Assembly: GCA_025936015.1 (NCBI GenBank)
Contig: JAICUE010000092.1
Span: 1-8,527, forward strand
DNA length: 8,527 bases
Reading direction: 5' to 3'
DNA from: Gemmatimonadaceae bacterium
GTDB taxonomy: Bacteria; Gemmatimonadota; Gemmatimonadetes; Gemmatimonadales; Gemmatimonadaceae
In this document: positions 1 through 6,245 of the stretch, in pieces
How the letters are laid out: every line of letters begins with the position of its first letter
How positions within the stretch are numbered: position 1 is the stretch's first letter
The notes under the pieces: model-generated
Seen by the model: the letters and a program-made list of their open reading frames with translations, nothing else
What the model was told of the DNA's origin: nothing
Databases searched by the model: none
Program-made: the position numbers and the translations under genes

Positions 1-85
1 CGATCGATGCCGAGTGCGAGTCCGACCGGTACTGTCGCACTCGAAAGATGAATCGCCTTCCGCGCGAGCTCGCGCCGGACCGATG

Positions 86-103
86 GCGCGCTCGGTGGCG
101 CGC
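86..103 (-). terminator. GC-only hairpin after the GWxTD gene, possible weak terminator
   Basis: GCGCGC at 86-91 and again at 98-103 can form a 6-bp all-GC stem with a six-base loop, starting a few bases past the stop codon (complement 110-112) of the lipoprotein gene. No T-run follows on the minus strand, so it does not fit a standard intrinsic terminator. GCGCGC is also a common self-complementary string in high-GC DNA. The rest of 1-109 shows no gene I can support. Confidence 0.22.
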
Positions 104-109
104 TGTCGT

Positions 110-1519
110 TCACTTCTCGCGAACGCGCCGCGCCAGGGTTTGAAATTCCATCTCGCTCGTCATCGTCATGCGATAGCGGCCGAACCCCGACTGGTCGACG
201 AAGACGAGCTGTGTCCGGTATTGCGTGTACTCCCAGATCTGGACGCGGCCACGCTGCACGATGTCGTTCTGCCCCTGGTCGTAGATCTGGTCCGGATCAC
301 CGAGCGTGATGAACACACGGCCACGATCGGTGAGCCACCCCGCGCCCGCATCTTCATGGAAGCGCTGATTCGCCTGCTCGATGCGCACGAAATAATCGCG
401 GAGCGCTTCGTTCTCCGGTGTTGCCGGATCGGGATCGGTCGACCGCAGGAACGCGAGCCACGCGTTGCCGCGATCCGCGAGCGGCGCCGACCGCAACGCC
501 TGCAGCTGCTCGGGGAGCGCGAAGTACCGCAGGTACGAGAGCATGTCGTCGAACGAAGTGATCGCGAGTCCCTCGGCGAAGCTGATGATGACGCGCGTGC
601 GCGCGGTGTCCGAATCCGCTCCGCGCCAGCTCACGAACGTGCCGATGCCGGGCCCGATCTCGGCGACGGGCAGCGAGAAGATCCCGCTTGTCAGGCTGTC
701 GTGCGTCGGCAGCATCAGCGAATCGCGCCAGACCACGTTTCCAGCCGCGTTGCGAACCTCGGCCTGCACCGCGCCGGCGCCGCCATAACGCTCGACGTAC
801 ACGAATACCGCGGTGTCCTGGCCGAACACCGCCGCGCCGCGCGGGTTCGGCACCAGCGCAGGAAGCGTGTCGCGCCCCGAGCGAGGACTTGCTTCGTACA
901 CCGCAACCGCCGACGACGCCCCGGTCCTGGCGATGCGCGGCACCACCACCTGCGCATCGTGCGTCGTCGTCCGGCCACTCTCGGCGTCGCGCACCGTCAG
1001 GTTCAGTGTGTAGTTGTCGGGGGCGAGCCGGAGATATTGCTGGAAAATGAGGCTTTCGTCGCCGCGGCTCGTTTCACGATACGATGCGACGCGAACCGTC
1101 TGCCGCCCCTGCTCGCGCTTCACCGAGCTGCCGTTGCGACGGGCGTCGATGATCACGTCATATGCACCGCGATAGTGATCACCTTCATGCACGAAGGTGA
1201 GCGCACGATTCGGCAACGACAGCGTGACGAGCAGCAGCGTCGTGTCCGGCGTTTCACTGGCGAATACGTCGGTTGCTCCGACGAAGGGGACCGGGGTCGT
1301 CTCGACGATGAGCCCCGCATCGCGATAGAGTCGCGACACGTCGAGCGCCAAGGATGCGTTTCGCGACCGGTCGGCGGGTGTCGTCGCGTTGTCGACGGGA
1401 GGACGATGTGAACAGCCGCCCGCGATGATTGCTGCTGTGACCAGCGCGATCGCCGCCCGCGCAGCGTGCGGCGCGCGGGAGTTCGAGACTGCGATGCTGG
1501 CGCGGAGAGGATCGAGCAT
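110..1519 (-). CDS. GWxTD domain-containing lipoprotein
   Basis: This is a 469-residue protein from the ATG at 1519. The N-terminus has a basic stretch (R6 to R21), a hydrophobic segment around residues 22-33 and AIIAGGC ending at Cys36, which looks like a lipoprotein signal peptide. The lipobox is imperfect because -3 is Ala rather than Leu or Val. A long beta-rich middle contains many Val/Thr-Arg strands. The C-terminal part carries the family signature G394-W-L-T-D398 followed by RGRVFITLGDPDQ and an aromatic WEYTQYR/LVFVDQSGFGRY segment, as in the GWxTD domain family. The function of that family is unknown; I infer an envelope-anchored protein. The frame stays open to 1684, but that start would run into the divergent kinase start, and the signal peptide favours 1519. 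No clear ribosome site precedes it. The gene is monocistronic here and divergent from the kinase. The family call is firm; the role is not known. Confidence 0.88.
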   Translation of the reverse strand: MLDPLRASIAVSNSRAPHAARAAIALVTAAIIAGGCSHRPPVDNATTPADRSRNASLALDVSRLYRDAGLIVETTPVPFVGATDVFASETPDTTLLLVTLSLPNRALTFVHEGDHYRGAYDVIIDARRNGSSVKREQGRQTVRVASYRETSRGDESLIFQQYLRLAPDNYTLNLTVRDAESGRTTTHDAQVVVPRIARTGASSAVAVYEASPRSGRDTLPALVPNPRGAAVFGQDTAVFVYVERYGGAGAVQAEVRNAAGNVVWRDSLMLPTHDSLTSGIFSLPVAEIGPGIGTFVSWRGADSDTARTRVIISFAEGLAITSFDDMLSYLRYFALPEQLQALRSAPLADRGNAWLAFLRSTDPDPATPENEALRDYFVRIEQANQRFHEDAGAGWLTDRGRVFITLGDPDQIYDQGQNDIVQRGRVQIWEYTQYRTQLVFVDQSGFGRYRMTMTSEMEFQTLARRVREK

Positions 1520-1594
1520 GAATTCAGTCTCGGAATAGGATTGCTTACAAACCGTCGCCGCTGCTTCGCCTAGACTAGCGCGCGTCGCGGTCGC

Positions 1595-1623
1595 TTGCCA
1601 CGGTTCGGGGGCAGGATTAGGTT
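1595..1623 (+). promoter_or_regulatory. Predicted promoter of the Ser/Thr kinase gene, leaderless spacing
   Basis: TTGCCA at 1595-1600 (5 of 6 to the -35 consensus), then exactly 17 bases, then TAGGTT at 1618-1623, which keeps the T, A and final T of a -10 box. The GTG start codon at 1630 begins seven bases after the -10, where transcription would start, so the mRNA is probably leaderless or nearly so. The alternative reading of GGATTAGG (1614-1620) as a ribosome site is possible but weak. The same geometry recurs at pyrE. Confidence 0.5.
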
Positions 1624-1629
1624 CGCCGC

Positions 1630-2574
1630 GTGTCGCATCAATCGATCGTCGGGCGCAATCTCGCTGGATATACCCTCTCCGCACTCGTCGGTGAAGGGGG
1701 AACGTCAGCGGTCTACCGGGCCGAGCATCCCGAGCATGGTACGGTGGCCGTGAAGGTCCTTCGCGAGAAATTGCGCGAGGATCGTACCGCGGTCGCCCGC
1801 TTCGTTCGCGAAGCGCGGTTCGGTTCGCGCGTGCATCACCCGAGCGTGGTCCGGACGATCGAGATCGGTGAAGGCGATGCCGGCCTCCACTTCATCGCTA
1901 CCGAATGGGCGGCGGGCGAGCTGCTGGAGCGCTATGCACGCCGCAAGGCGCCGCTCGCGCCGGACGAGGTAGCGGGAATCGTCGAGCAGATCGCCGAGGC
2001 GGTGCACGCCGCTCACGTCGCGGGAATCGTTCACCGCGACCTGAAGCCGGACAACGTGATGTACGACCCGGCGACGCACAACGTGAAGCTCCTCGACTTC
2101 GGGATCGCCGCTGACACCGAGATCGGCGCGGAAGAGCGGCTGACACGCGCCGGTTTCTTCGTCGGCACCTTGCTGTATGTCGCGCCGGAAGCGCTCTCGG
2201 GCGAGATGGTGAGCCCGGCGGCCGACCAGTGGAGCCTCGCCACGATCGCCTACTACCTGCTGTCGAGCTGCCACCCCTACGGTGCGCGCACCCCGCGCGA
2301 GATGTTCACGAAGCTGCTTTCCCAGCCGCCAACCCCGCTCGGCAAGGCGAAGGACGGGCTGTACATCGCTCCAGCCATCGAGAGCGTCGTGATGCGCGGC
2401 CTCTCGCGCGATCCGGCGAAGCGCTACCCGAGCGTTCGCGAGTTCGCCGCGGCCTTCCGCGCGGCGGTCGCCACCGCCGCGAACCAGCCGGCAGCTCCGG
2501 CCGCCGCCCCCGACGACGACGAAACCCTGCTCGAGAAGGCACGCGCCCTCTTTCGTGGCCGGAAGAAGCGTTGA
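1630..2574 (+). CDS. Soluble Hanks-type serine/threonine protein kinase
   Basis: The product has 314 residues from a GTG start. All catalytic elements of a eukaryotic-like kinase are visible: glycine loop GEGGTSAVY (21-29), ATP-anchoring Lys42 in VAVKVL, helix-C Glu61, catalytic loop HRDLKPDN with Asp137 and Asn142, DFG at 156-158, the APE motif ending at Glu187, Asp199 in DQWSLA, and the final RDPAKRYPS arginine region. It should therefore be active and phosphorylate Ser/Thr on cytosolic proteins. The RD motif suggests control by activation-loop phosphorylation, with Thr172 and Thr180 as candidates. After the kinase domain comes only an Ala/Pro linker, an acidic DDDET patch and a basic tail ending RGRKKR. 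There is no transmembrane helix, PASTA, TPR or WD sensor, unlike PknB. It is divergent from the GWxTD gene and convergent with the histidine kinase. Substrates are unknown. Confidence 0.95.
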   Translation: MSHQSIVGRNLAGYTLSALVGEGGTSAVYRAEHPEHGTVAVKVLREKLREDRTAVARFVREARFGSRVHHPSVVRTIEIGEGDAGLHFIATEWAAGELLERYARRKAPLAPDEVAGIVEQIAEAVHAAHVAGIVHRDLKPDNVMYDPATHNVKLLDFGIAADTEIGAEERLTRAGFFVGTLLYVAPEALSGEMVSPAADQWSLATIAYYLLSSCHPYGARTPREMFTKLLSQPPTPLGKAKDGLYIAPAIESVVMRGLSRDPAKRYPSVREFAAAFRAAVATAANQPAAPAAAPDDDETLLEKARALFRGRKKR

Positions 2575-2609
2575 CCGCGCACGGCACCGGCTGCGATTCG
2601 CCGGGCGGC

Positions 2610-2663
2610 CGTTAGGCAGCGAGCTGGCCGGGAGTGCCCAGCGGTGTCCGGTCGTGCCTAACG
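2610..2663. repeat. Inverted CGTTAGGCA pair between convergent genes, possible bidirectional terminator
   Basis: CGTTAGGCA at 2610-2618 is perfectly complementary to TGCCTAACG at 2655-2663, giving a 9-bp stem around a 36-base loop. Inside it GCTGG (2623-2627) can pair with CCAGC (2638-2642). The right arm contains the TAG stop codon of the minus-strand histidine kinase. It sits in the 83-base gap between two convergent genes, a place where a two-way transcription stop is expected. Neither strand has a T-run, so termination is inference. The arms are copies of the motif found elsewhere in the window. Confidence 0.45.
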
Positions 2664-4409
2664 CGCGGGGGTGATGACGGGGGAGCCGCTCGGCGTCGTC
2701 TGCCGCGGCGGGCTGACACGGATGTCCGCCGGATTGACCGGAAGCCAGACGGTGAAGGTCGCTCCCTTCCCGAGCTCGCTCTGCAGCGTGATTTCCCCGC
2801 CGAGCAGTCGCGCGAGCCGACGCGAGATCGGCAGGCCGAGGCCCGTGCCGCGCTGCATCGAATCGCCTCGCGGACCGGCATTGACCTGCTCGAATTCCTC
2901 GAAGACGCGCGCATGATCGGCGGGGGCGATCCCGATCCCGGTGTCGCCAACCTGCAGCGCGACCCACGGCCGTGTCGGATCGGGCGACCGCGCGCGCAGC
3001 TCCGAACCCGCCGGCGTCGAGGTATCGCCAGGCACCACCCCGTCGACGAAGCGCGCCTTCACCTGAATGATCCCTGACGGCGTGTACTTCACCGCATTCC
3101 CGATGAGGTTCAGCAAAATCTGTCGCAGGTGCGCGGGGTCGGTTCGCACGCGCGGCAGCGTCGACGAGATCGTCATCGAAATTCCCAGCTGCCGCTCCGA
3201 CACCAGCGGCTCGATCTCCGTTGCGACGTCGAAGACGAACGGCCGCAGGTCGACCGACTCCTGGTGCACCTCGACCCGGCCCGCGGCGATCTTCGCGATG
3301 TCGAGCACCTGGTCGACGAGATGCCGCAGGTGGCCGGCCGACGCCGCAATCCGCTCCACCGGCGCAACCTGGCGCGGGCCGAGCTCTCCGTAGACGCCGT
3401 CGCGCAGCAGGTCGACGAAGCCGACGATCGCGTTCAGCGGCGTTCGCAGCTCGTGCGACACGTTGGCGAGAAATTCACTCTTCGCGCGGTTCGCGCGCAG
3501 CGCTTCCGACGAGAGCCGCTCGAGCTCCCGTGAACGTTCCGCCGCTTGTGCTGCCTCACGGCGGTCGCGCATCATCCCCCAGGCGAGCGCGACGAGCGCG
3601 GCCAGTCCAACCGTCCAGAGCAGCACCCGCGACGAACCGATCGTCGACTCCTGCGCGAGCGCCAGGCGCCAGGCGCCGCCGTTAGGCGCGCGGAACGCGA
3701 CAGTGGTCTCGACTACTGATCCCCCTCCGGTTTCGTCGCGGAACGCAACCGTGTCGCGACCGCTGAGGATCGTGACGCGCGACTCGCCGGTGTGTGGCGC
3801 GCGTCGAGCCGCCGTCAAGAATGCATCGCTCGACAGCAGCGCCGCGACGAAACCGGAGCACGTGCGCTCCCCGCCGCCGCAGAGCGGCATCATCAGCACG
3901 ATCCCCCGGCGGTCGCCGAAGATCTGCCCCGGCCGCGACACCAGCGGGTGCGCGGTTCGCCGCGCCTCGTCGGCGAGCCGGCTCAACCCCATCGCGGTCA
4001 TGGTGTCCAGGTCGACTGGCGGAAGCCGCTCGCCTCCCATGACGGCAACATCGTCGATGATGCGCCCGCTCGTGTCGGCGATCCACAGCCGAGCGATCCC
4101 CGGCATGAAATCGGCGAGCGCCTTCGTGTATTCCGCGAGCGCGGCGGGATGCCCCGCTGCCTGACGATCGGCGTACACCGCGCGGAGTGCCGCAAGCGCA
4201 TCGGCGCGCTGGGCGAGAAAGCTCTCGACCATCGCCGCCGACCCGGCCGCCGTCACCTGGAGTCGCCCGCTCGCCGCCTGCATCAGGACGCGATCGGCCG
4301 CGTAGATCCCGGCGAGCACGAACGCGATGACTGCGCCGATGACGACCGTGGATCGGCGAATTCCGATGCGGGAAATGAATGGCACGGCGCGGGATGAAGG
4401 GTTCTCCAC
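2658..4409 (-). CDS. Membrane sensor histidine kinase (orphan)
   Basis: The product has 583 residues from GTG. It has a first membrane helix at about 20-38, an extracytoplasmic sensor at about 40-260, a second helix at about 261-280, then a charged coiled-coil linker (282-310) leading into the kinase core. The H-box SHELRTPLNA places the phospho-accepting His at 319. The N-box NLIGNAVKY has Asn438; the G1 box DTGIGI starts at Asp489; the F-box is FEEFEQ; the G2 box GTGLGL is 521-526. These are intact, so it should autophosphorylate and pass phosphate to a response regulator, which is not in the window. The sensor segment ADFMPGIARLWIADTSGRI resembles CHASE or PDC-type ligand domains, but this is tentative. 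Cys177 and Cys184 in the sensor could form a disulfide. There is no HAMP, PAS or receiver domain. The start is uncertain: a second in-frame GTG lies at 4385, and no ribosome site or convincing promoter is visible. Confidence 0.92.
   Translation of the reverse strand: MENPSSRAVPFISRIGIRRSTVVIGAVIAFVLAGIYAADRVLMQAASGRLQVTAAGSAAMVESFLAQRADALAALRAVYADRQAAGHPAALAEYTKALADFMPGIARLWIADTSGRIIDDVAVMGGERLPPVDLDTMTAMGLSRLADEARRTAHPLVSRPGQIFGDRRGIVLMMPLCGGGERTCSGFVAALLSSDAFLTAARRAPHTGESRVTILSGRDTVAFRDETGGGSVVETTVAFRAPNGGAWRLALAQESTIGSSRVLLWTVGLAALVALAWGMMRDRREAAQAAERSRELERLSSEALRANRAKSEFLANVSHELRTPLNAIVGFVDLLRDGVYGELGPRQVAPVERIAASAGHLRHLVDQVLDIAKIAAGRVEVHQESVDLRPFVFDVATEIEPLVSERQLGISMTISSTLPRVRTDPAHLRQILLNLIGNAVKYTPSGIIQVKARFVDGVVPGDTSTPAGSELRARSPDPTRPWVALQVGDTGIGIAPADHARVFEEFEQVNAGPRGDSMQRGTGLGLPISRRLARLLGGEITLQSELGKGATFTVWLPVNPADIRVSPPRQTTPSGSPVITPAR
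3680..3688 (+). repeat. CGTTAGGC motif copy inside the histidine kinase gene
   Basis: CGTTAGGCG, one of seven copies of GTTAGGC in the window. It is read on the coding (minus) strand as Pro-Asn codons in the sensor domain (residues 242-243). Confidence 0.6.
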
Positions 4410-4410
4410 A

Positions 4411-4422
4411 GTACGGGCGTAC
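4411..4422. promoter_or_regulatory. 12-bp near-palindrome at the histidine kinase start
   Basis: GTACG-GG-CGTAC is a 5-bp inverted repeat with a two-base centre, one base upstream of the histidine kinase GTG and 26 bases from the pyrE -35 box. It could be an operator for a dimeric regulator of the kinase gene. Its short length makes chance a real possibility. Confidence 0.25.
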
Positions 4423-4447
4423 CCACCGCGACGAAAGGGCCCGCGCG

Positions 4448-4476
4448 TTGACGGCGCCGGCGAGGCCGTCTAAGCT
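4448..4476 (+). promoter_or_regulatory. Predicted pyrE promoter, leaderless spacing
   Basis: TTGACG at 4448-4453 (5 of 6 to the -35 consensus), a 17-base spacer, then TAAGCT at 4471-4476 as a -10 with the T, A and final T in place. The pyrE ATG at 4484 begins eight bases after the -10, so transcription would start at or next to the A of ATG. No Shine-Dalgarno sequence fits in the remaining CCGACCC. This supports the choice of 4484 as the start and a leaderless transcript. Confidence 0.6.
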
Positions 4477-4483
4477 CCGACCC

Positions 4484-5047
4484 ATGCCCGCAGACCGGTC
4501 CGCGCTTCACCGCCTTCTCGCTGAACGCTCAGCGAAGCGAGGCCGCTTCATCCTTGCCTCGGGCCGCGAGTCGGAGTTCTACGTCGACGCACGCCTCACG
4601 GCGATGAGTCCCGACGGCCTTGCACTTATCGGCCCGCTCGCGCTCGCCGAGATCGAAGCCGCCGGATGGACGCCTGACAGCATCGGTGGTTTGACACTCG
4701 GCGCCGATCCGATCAGCTATGCGATCAGCTATGCGAGCGCGAGTACCGAGCGTCCACTCCGCGCCTTTACCGTGCGCAAGGAAGCGAAGGCGCACGGTAC
4801 CGGGAAGCTCGTCGAGGGACCATTTCGTGAGGGCGACCGCGTCGTCGTGATCGAGGACGTCATCACCAGCGGCGGCTCGGCGCTGAGAGCTGCGACCGCG
4901 ATCCGCAATGCGGGCGGAAGCGTCCTCGGTATGCTCGCGCTGGTGGATCGAGAAGAGGGCGGCCGCGAGACGCTCGAGCAGGCCGGCTACGCCGTTCGCG
5001 CGTTAGCCCGCGCCAGCGACATCCTCCCGCTCGTCGCCGGACATTGA
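4484..5047 (+). CDS. pyrE: Orotate phosphoribosyltransferase
   Basis: The 187-residue protein has the length usual for the short bacterial form of this enzyme. It joins orotate to PRPP to make OMP, the step before UMP in pyrimidine synthesis, in the cytosol as a dimer. Visible family marks are FILASGRESEFYVDAR (22-37), GGLTLGADPISYAI (68-81), the catalytic flexible loop VRKEAKAHGTGKLVEG (97-112, with Lys99, Lys102 and His104), and the PRPP-binding motif VVVIEDVITSGGS (120-132). Upstream in-frame ATG codons from 4379 would place coding sequence over the promoter and add a non-conserved Arg-rich leader, so they are rejected. No other pyrimidine gene is adjacent. Its last 45 bases overlap the end of the minus-strand kinase-like gene. 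Leu174 is encoded by TTA, a rare codon here. Confidence 0.96.
   Translation: MPADRSALHRLLAERSAKRGRFILASGRESEFYVDARLTAMSPDGLALIGPLALAEIEAAGWTPDSIGGLTLGADPISYAISYASASTERPLRAFTVRKEAKAHGTGKLVEGPFREGDRVVVIEDVITSGGSALRAATAIRNAGGSVLGMLALVDREEGGRETLEQAGYAVRALARASDILPLVAGH
4711..4734 (+). repeat. Perfect 12-bp tandem repeat within pyrE
   Basis: GATCAGCTATGC occurs twice in direct succession, in frame, giving ISYA-ISYA at residues 78-85. As far as I can align from memory, the protein is not longer than the family here, so this is probably not a recent insertion. Confidence 0.7.
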
Positions 5048-6154
5048 TACGGGCAGCGTGACGTGCACCGCTTCGTCGCGCCACACCCGTCCACCGAGTC
5101 GGCCAGCCAGCCGCTCGGCGAGCGTCAACCCCGCCTCGCACTCGGCGTGGCGCTGCTCGCCGGCCTGGTGCCTGACGACGAGCGTGACGCTCTCGCGATC
5201 GGACGACTCGAGCTCGACTCGGACTTCCGTGTGCGGCACTGCTTCGCGCAGCACGGAGCCGATGACCATCCGCAGGAGGAGCTCCGCGCCTAACGCGTCG
5301 ATGCGGAGCGTCGGCAGCTCCAGCTGCCAGACGATGTCGCAATGCGCCTCGGCTGCGTCTTCGCGCAGATCGCGGCGAACGGTGCGCACGACGTCGACGA
5401 GCGACACCACGTGCCACGAGAATGCGTCGTCACGAGTCGCGGTATCCGCCAGACGCGTCCCGATCATCGTGTCGATCGAGGACGCATTGCGCTTCACCAT
5501 CGTCCGGAAGCGCGGATTCGCCCGCATCTCGGCCGGAATCGTCTCGTCTTCCATGAGCGAGACCGCGGTGCGAATCGTCCCGAGTGGATTGCGCAGGTCG
5601 TGTCGCAGCATCCGGTAGCGAGAACGGACTTCGGTGAAGTACGCCTCGGTGAATCCCTTTACCGTCGCGAGCGACAACAGCGACCGCGCCCGCTGCAGCC
5701 GGCGCGCCAGCGCAATGCCGTCGGCGGCCGTGGCCGTTTCATCCTCCGCCGCCGCGGTTTCGAGCGCGTAGAGCGTGAGCGCCTCGAGCAGATCCACCTG
5801 CTTCAACAGCGCATGCAATGACGCGCCGAGACGAAACTCCTCCGTCCCGAGCGCCCATCCGGCGCGAATGAGATCGTCCTGCCAGCACGAAGCGCCGCCA
5901 ATTCCCCGGGCGAGTGCGTCGAGCGCGCGCACCACCTCCGCCGAGTGCGCAGCGCCGGCGTCGAGCACGGGCGCGCCCGGAGCGACGCGCGCGCCGTCCG
6001 TGCGCCAGCGCGCAGCGAGCGCCGGTGCCCCTGCCTGGAGCGCGGCGACTACCTGATGCGTCAGTCGTTGAACAGTCGTGCCTTGGGCTTCGAGCACTAG
6101 GAGGCCGTTTCCGCCGACCGCAGTCGATCGTCGTGAGGTGTTGGCGGCGGCCAC
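5003..6154 (-). CDS. Cytosolic histidine-kinase-like protein with degenerate ATPase domain and RsbRD-like N-terminus
   Basis: The product has 383 residues from GTG with no membrane helix. Residues about 28-140 are helical, with W50, W100 and an EEFRLGASLHALLKQVDLLEALTLY stretch split by GT, resembling the RsbRD N-terminal domain of stressosome-type proteins (tentative). A dimerisation/phosphotransfer domain follows, with RMLRHDLRNPLGTIRTA and the phospho-accepting His at 185. The remaining part (about 255-370) has the outline of a histidine kinase ATPase domain but lacks its key residues. The N-box position reads RMVIGSVLREAV (295-306) with no Asn, no DxGxG box is present (VRHQAGEQRH instead), and the G2 region reads AGLTLAERLAGRLGG. 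ATP binding is therefore doubtful; it may be a phosphotransfer protein, phosphatase or pseudokinase. The start is uncertain: GTG at 6097 is an alternative. It overlaps the pyrE end by 45 bases and contains one TTA codon, in the CGTTAGGC motif. Confidence 0.82.
   Translation of the reverse strand: MAAANTSRRSTAVGGNGLLVLEAQGTTVQRLTHQVVAALQAGAPALAARWRTDGARVAPGAPVLDAGAAHSAEVVRALDALARGIGGASCWQDDLIRAGWALGTEEFRLGASLHALLKQVDLLEALTLYALETAAAEDETATAADGIALARRLQRARSLLSLATVKGFTEAYFTEVRSRYRMLRHDLRNPLGTIRTAVSLMEDETIPAEMRANPRFRTMVKRNASSIDTMIGTRLADTATRDDAFSWHVVSLVDVVRTVRRDLREDAAEAHCDIVWQLELPTLRIDALGAELLLRMVIGSVLREAVPHTEVRVELESSDRESVTLVVRHQAGEQRHAECEAGLTLAERLAGRLGGRVWRDEAVHVTLPVSMSGDEREDVAGAG
5287..5295 (-). repeat. 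CGTTAGGC motif copy inside the degenerate kinase gene
   Basis: CGTTAGGCG on the minus strand, in frame as GCG-TTA-GGC (Ala-Leu-Gly, near residue 288). It supplies the only TTA leucine codon I found in this gene. Confidence 0.6.
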
Positions 6155-6184
6155 CAGTGGTGTCCGTCGCGCCGTGTGCGAATG

Positions 6185-6205
6185 TGGAATGCAGCATCCA
6201 TTCCA
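6185..6205. promoter_or_regulatory. Inverted repeat in the divergent intergenic region, operator candidate
   Basis: TGGAATG (6185-6191) and CATTCCA (6199-6205) form a perfect 7-bp inverted repeat with a seven-base spacer. It lies near the middle of the 91-base gap between the minus-strand kinase-like gene and the plus-strand receptor, 30 to 40 bases from both start codons. This is the size and position expected of a dimer-binding operator controlling both genes. Neither gene has a convincing -35/-10 pair, so the regulatory role is inference. Confidence 0.35.
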
Positions 6206-6245
6206 GATTCACTGGGGCGTTGTCTAACGTCGTTCGCCCGCTGCA

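Noticed and set aside
1..40. Possible minus-strand gene starting at GTG 40 and running off the left edge
   Set aside because: Only about a dozen codons are visible, with no ribosome site and no recognisable sequence.
14..1411. 465-codon open frame on plus, opposite the GWxTD gene
   Set aside because: The translation is Arg/His-rich with no domain or signal; it lies antisense to a protein with a clear lipoprotein signal and GWxTD motif. Such frames are common opposite genes in GC-rich DNA.
1541..1576. TTGCTT ... TAGACT as an alternative kinase promoter
   Set aside because: The spacer is 24 bases, too long for a sigma-70-type promoter; the pair at 1595/1618 has the right spacing.
1520..1684. 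Longer start for the GWxTD lipoprotein at 1684
   Set aside because: It would overlap the kinase start and its promoter, add a charged leader before the signal peptide and make lipoprotein processing impossible.
1705..2967. 420-codon open frame on minus spanning the Ser/Thr kinase and part of the histidine kinase
   Set aside because: It runs antisense through the complete kinase motif set and shows no recognisable domain.
3661..3677. GCCAGGC tandem repeat in the histidine kinase gene
   Set aside because: Two short GC-rich units in a coding region of the same composition; expected by chance.
4379..4483. Upstream start for pyrE
   Set aside because: It adds an Arg-rich leader not found in the family and covers the predicted promoter; 4484 gives the normal length.
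6201..6230. TTCCAG ... TAACGT as a receptor promoter
   Set aside because: The -35 match is poor (3 of 6) and TAACGT overlaps a partial CTAACG motif; not strong enough to annotate.
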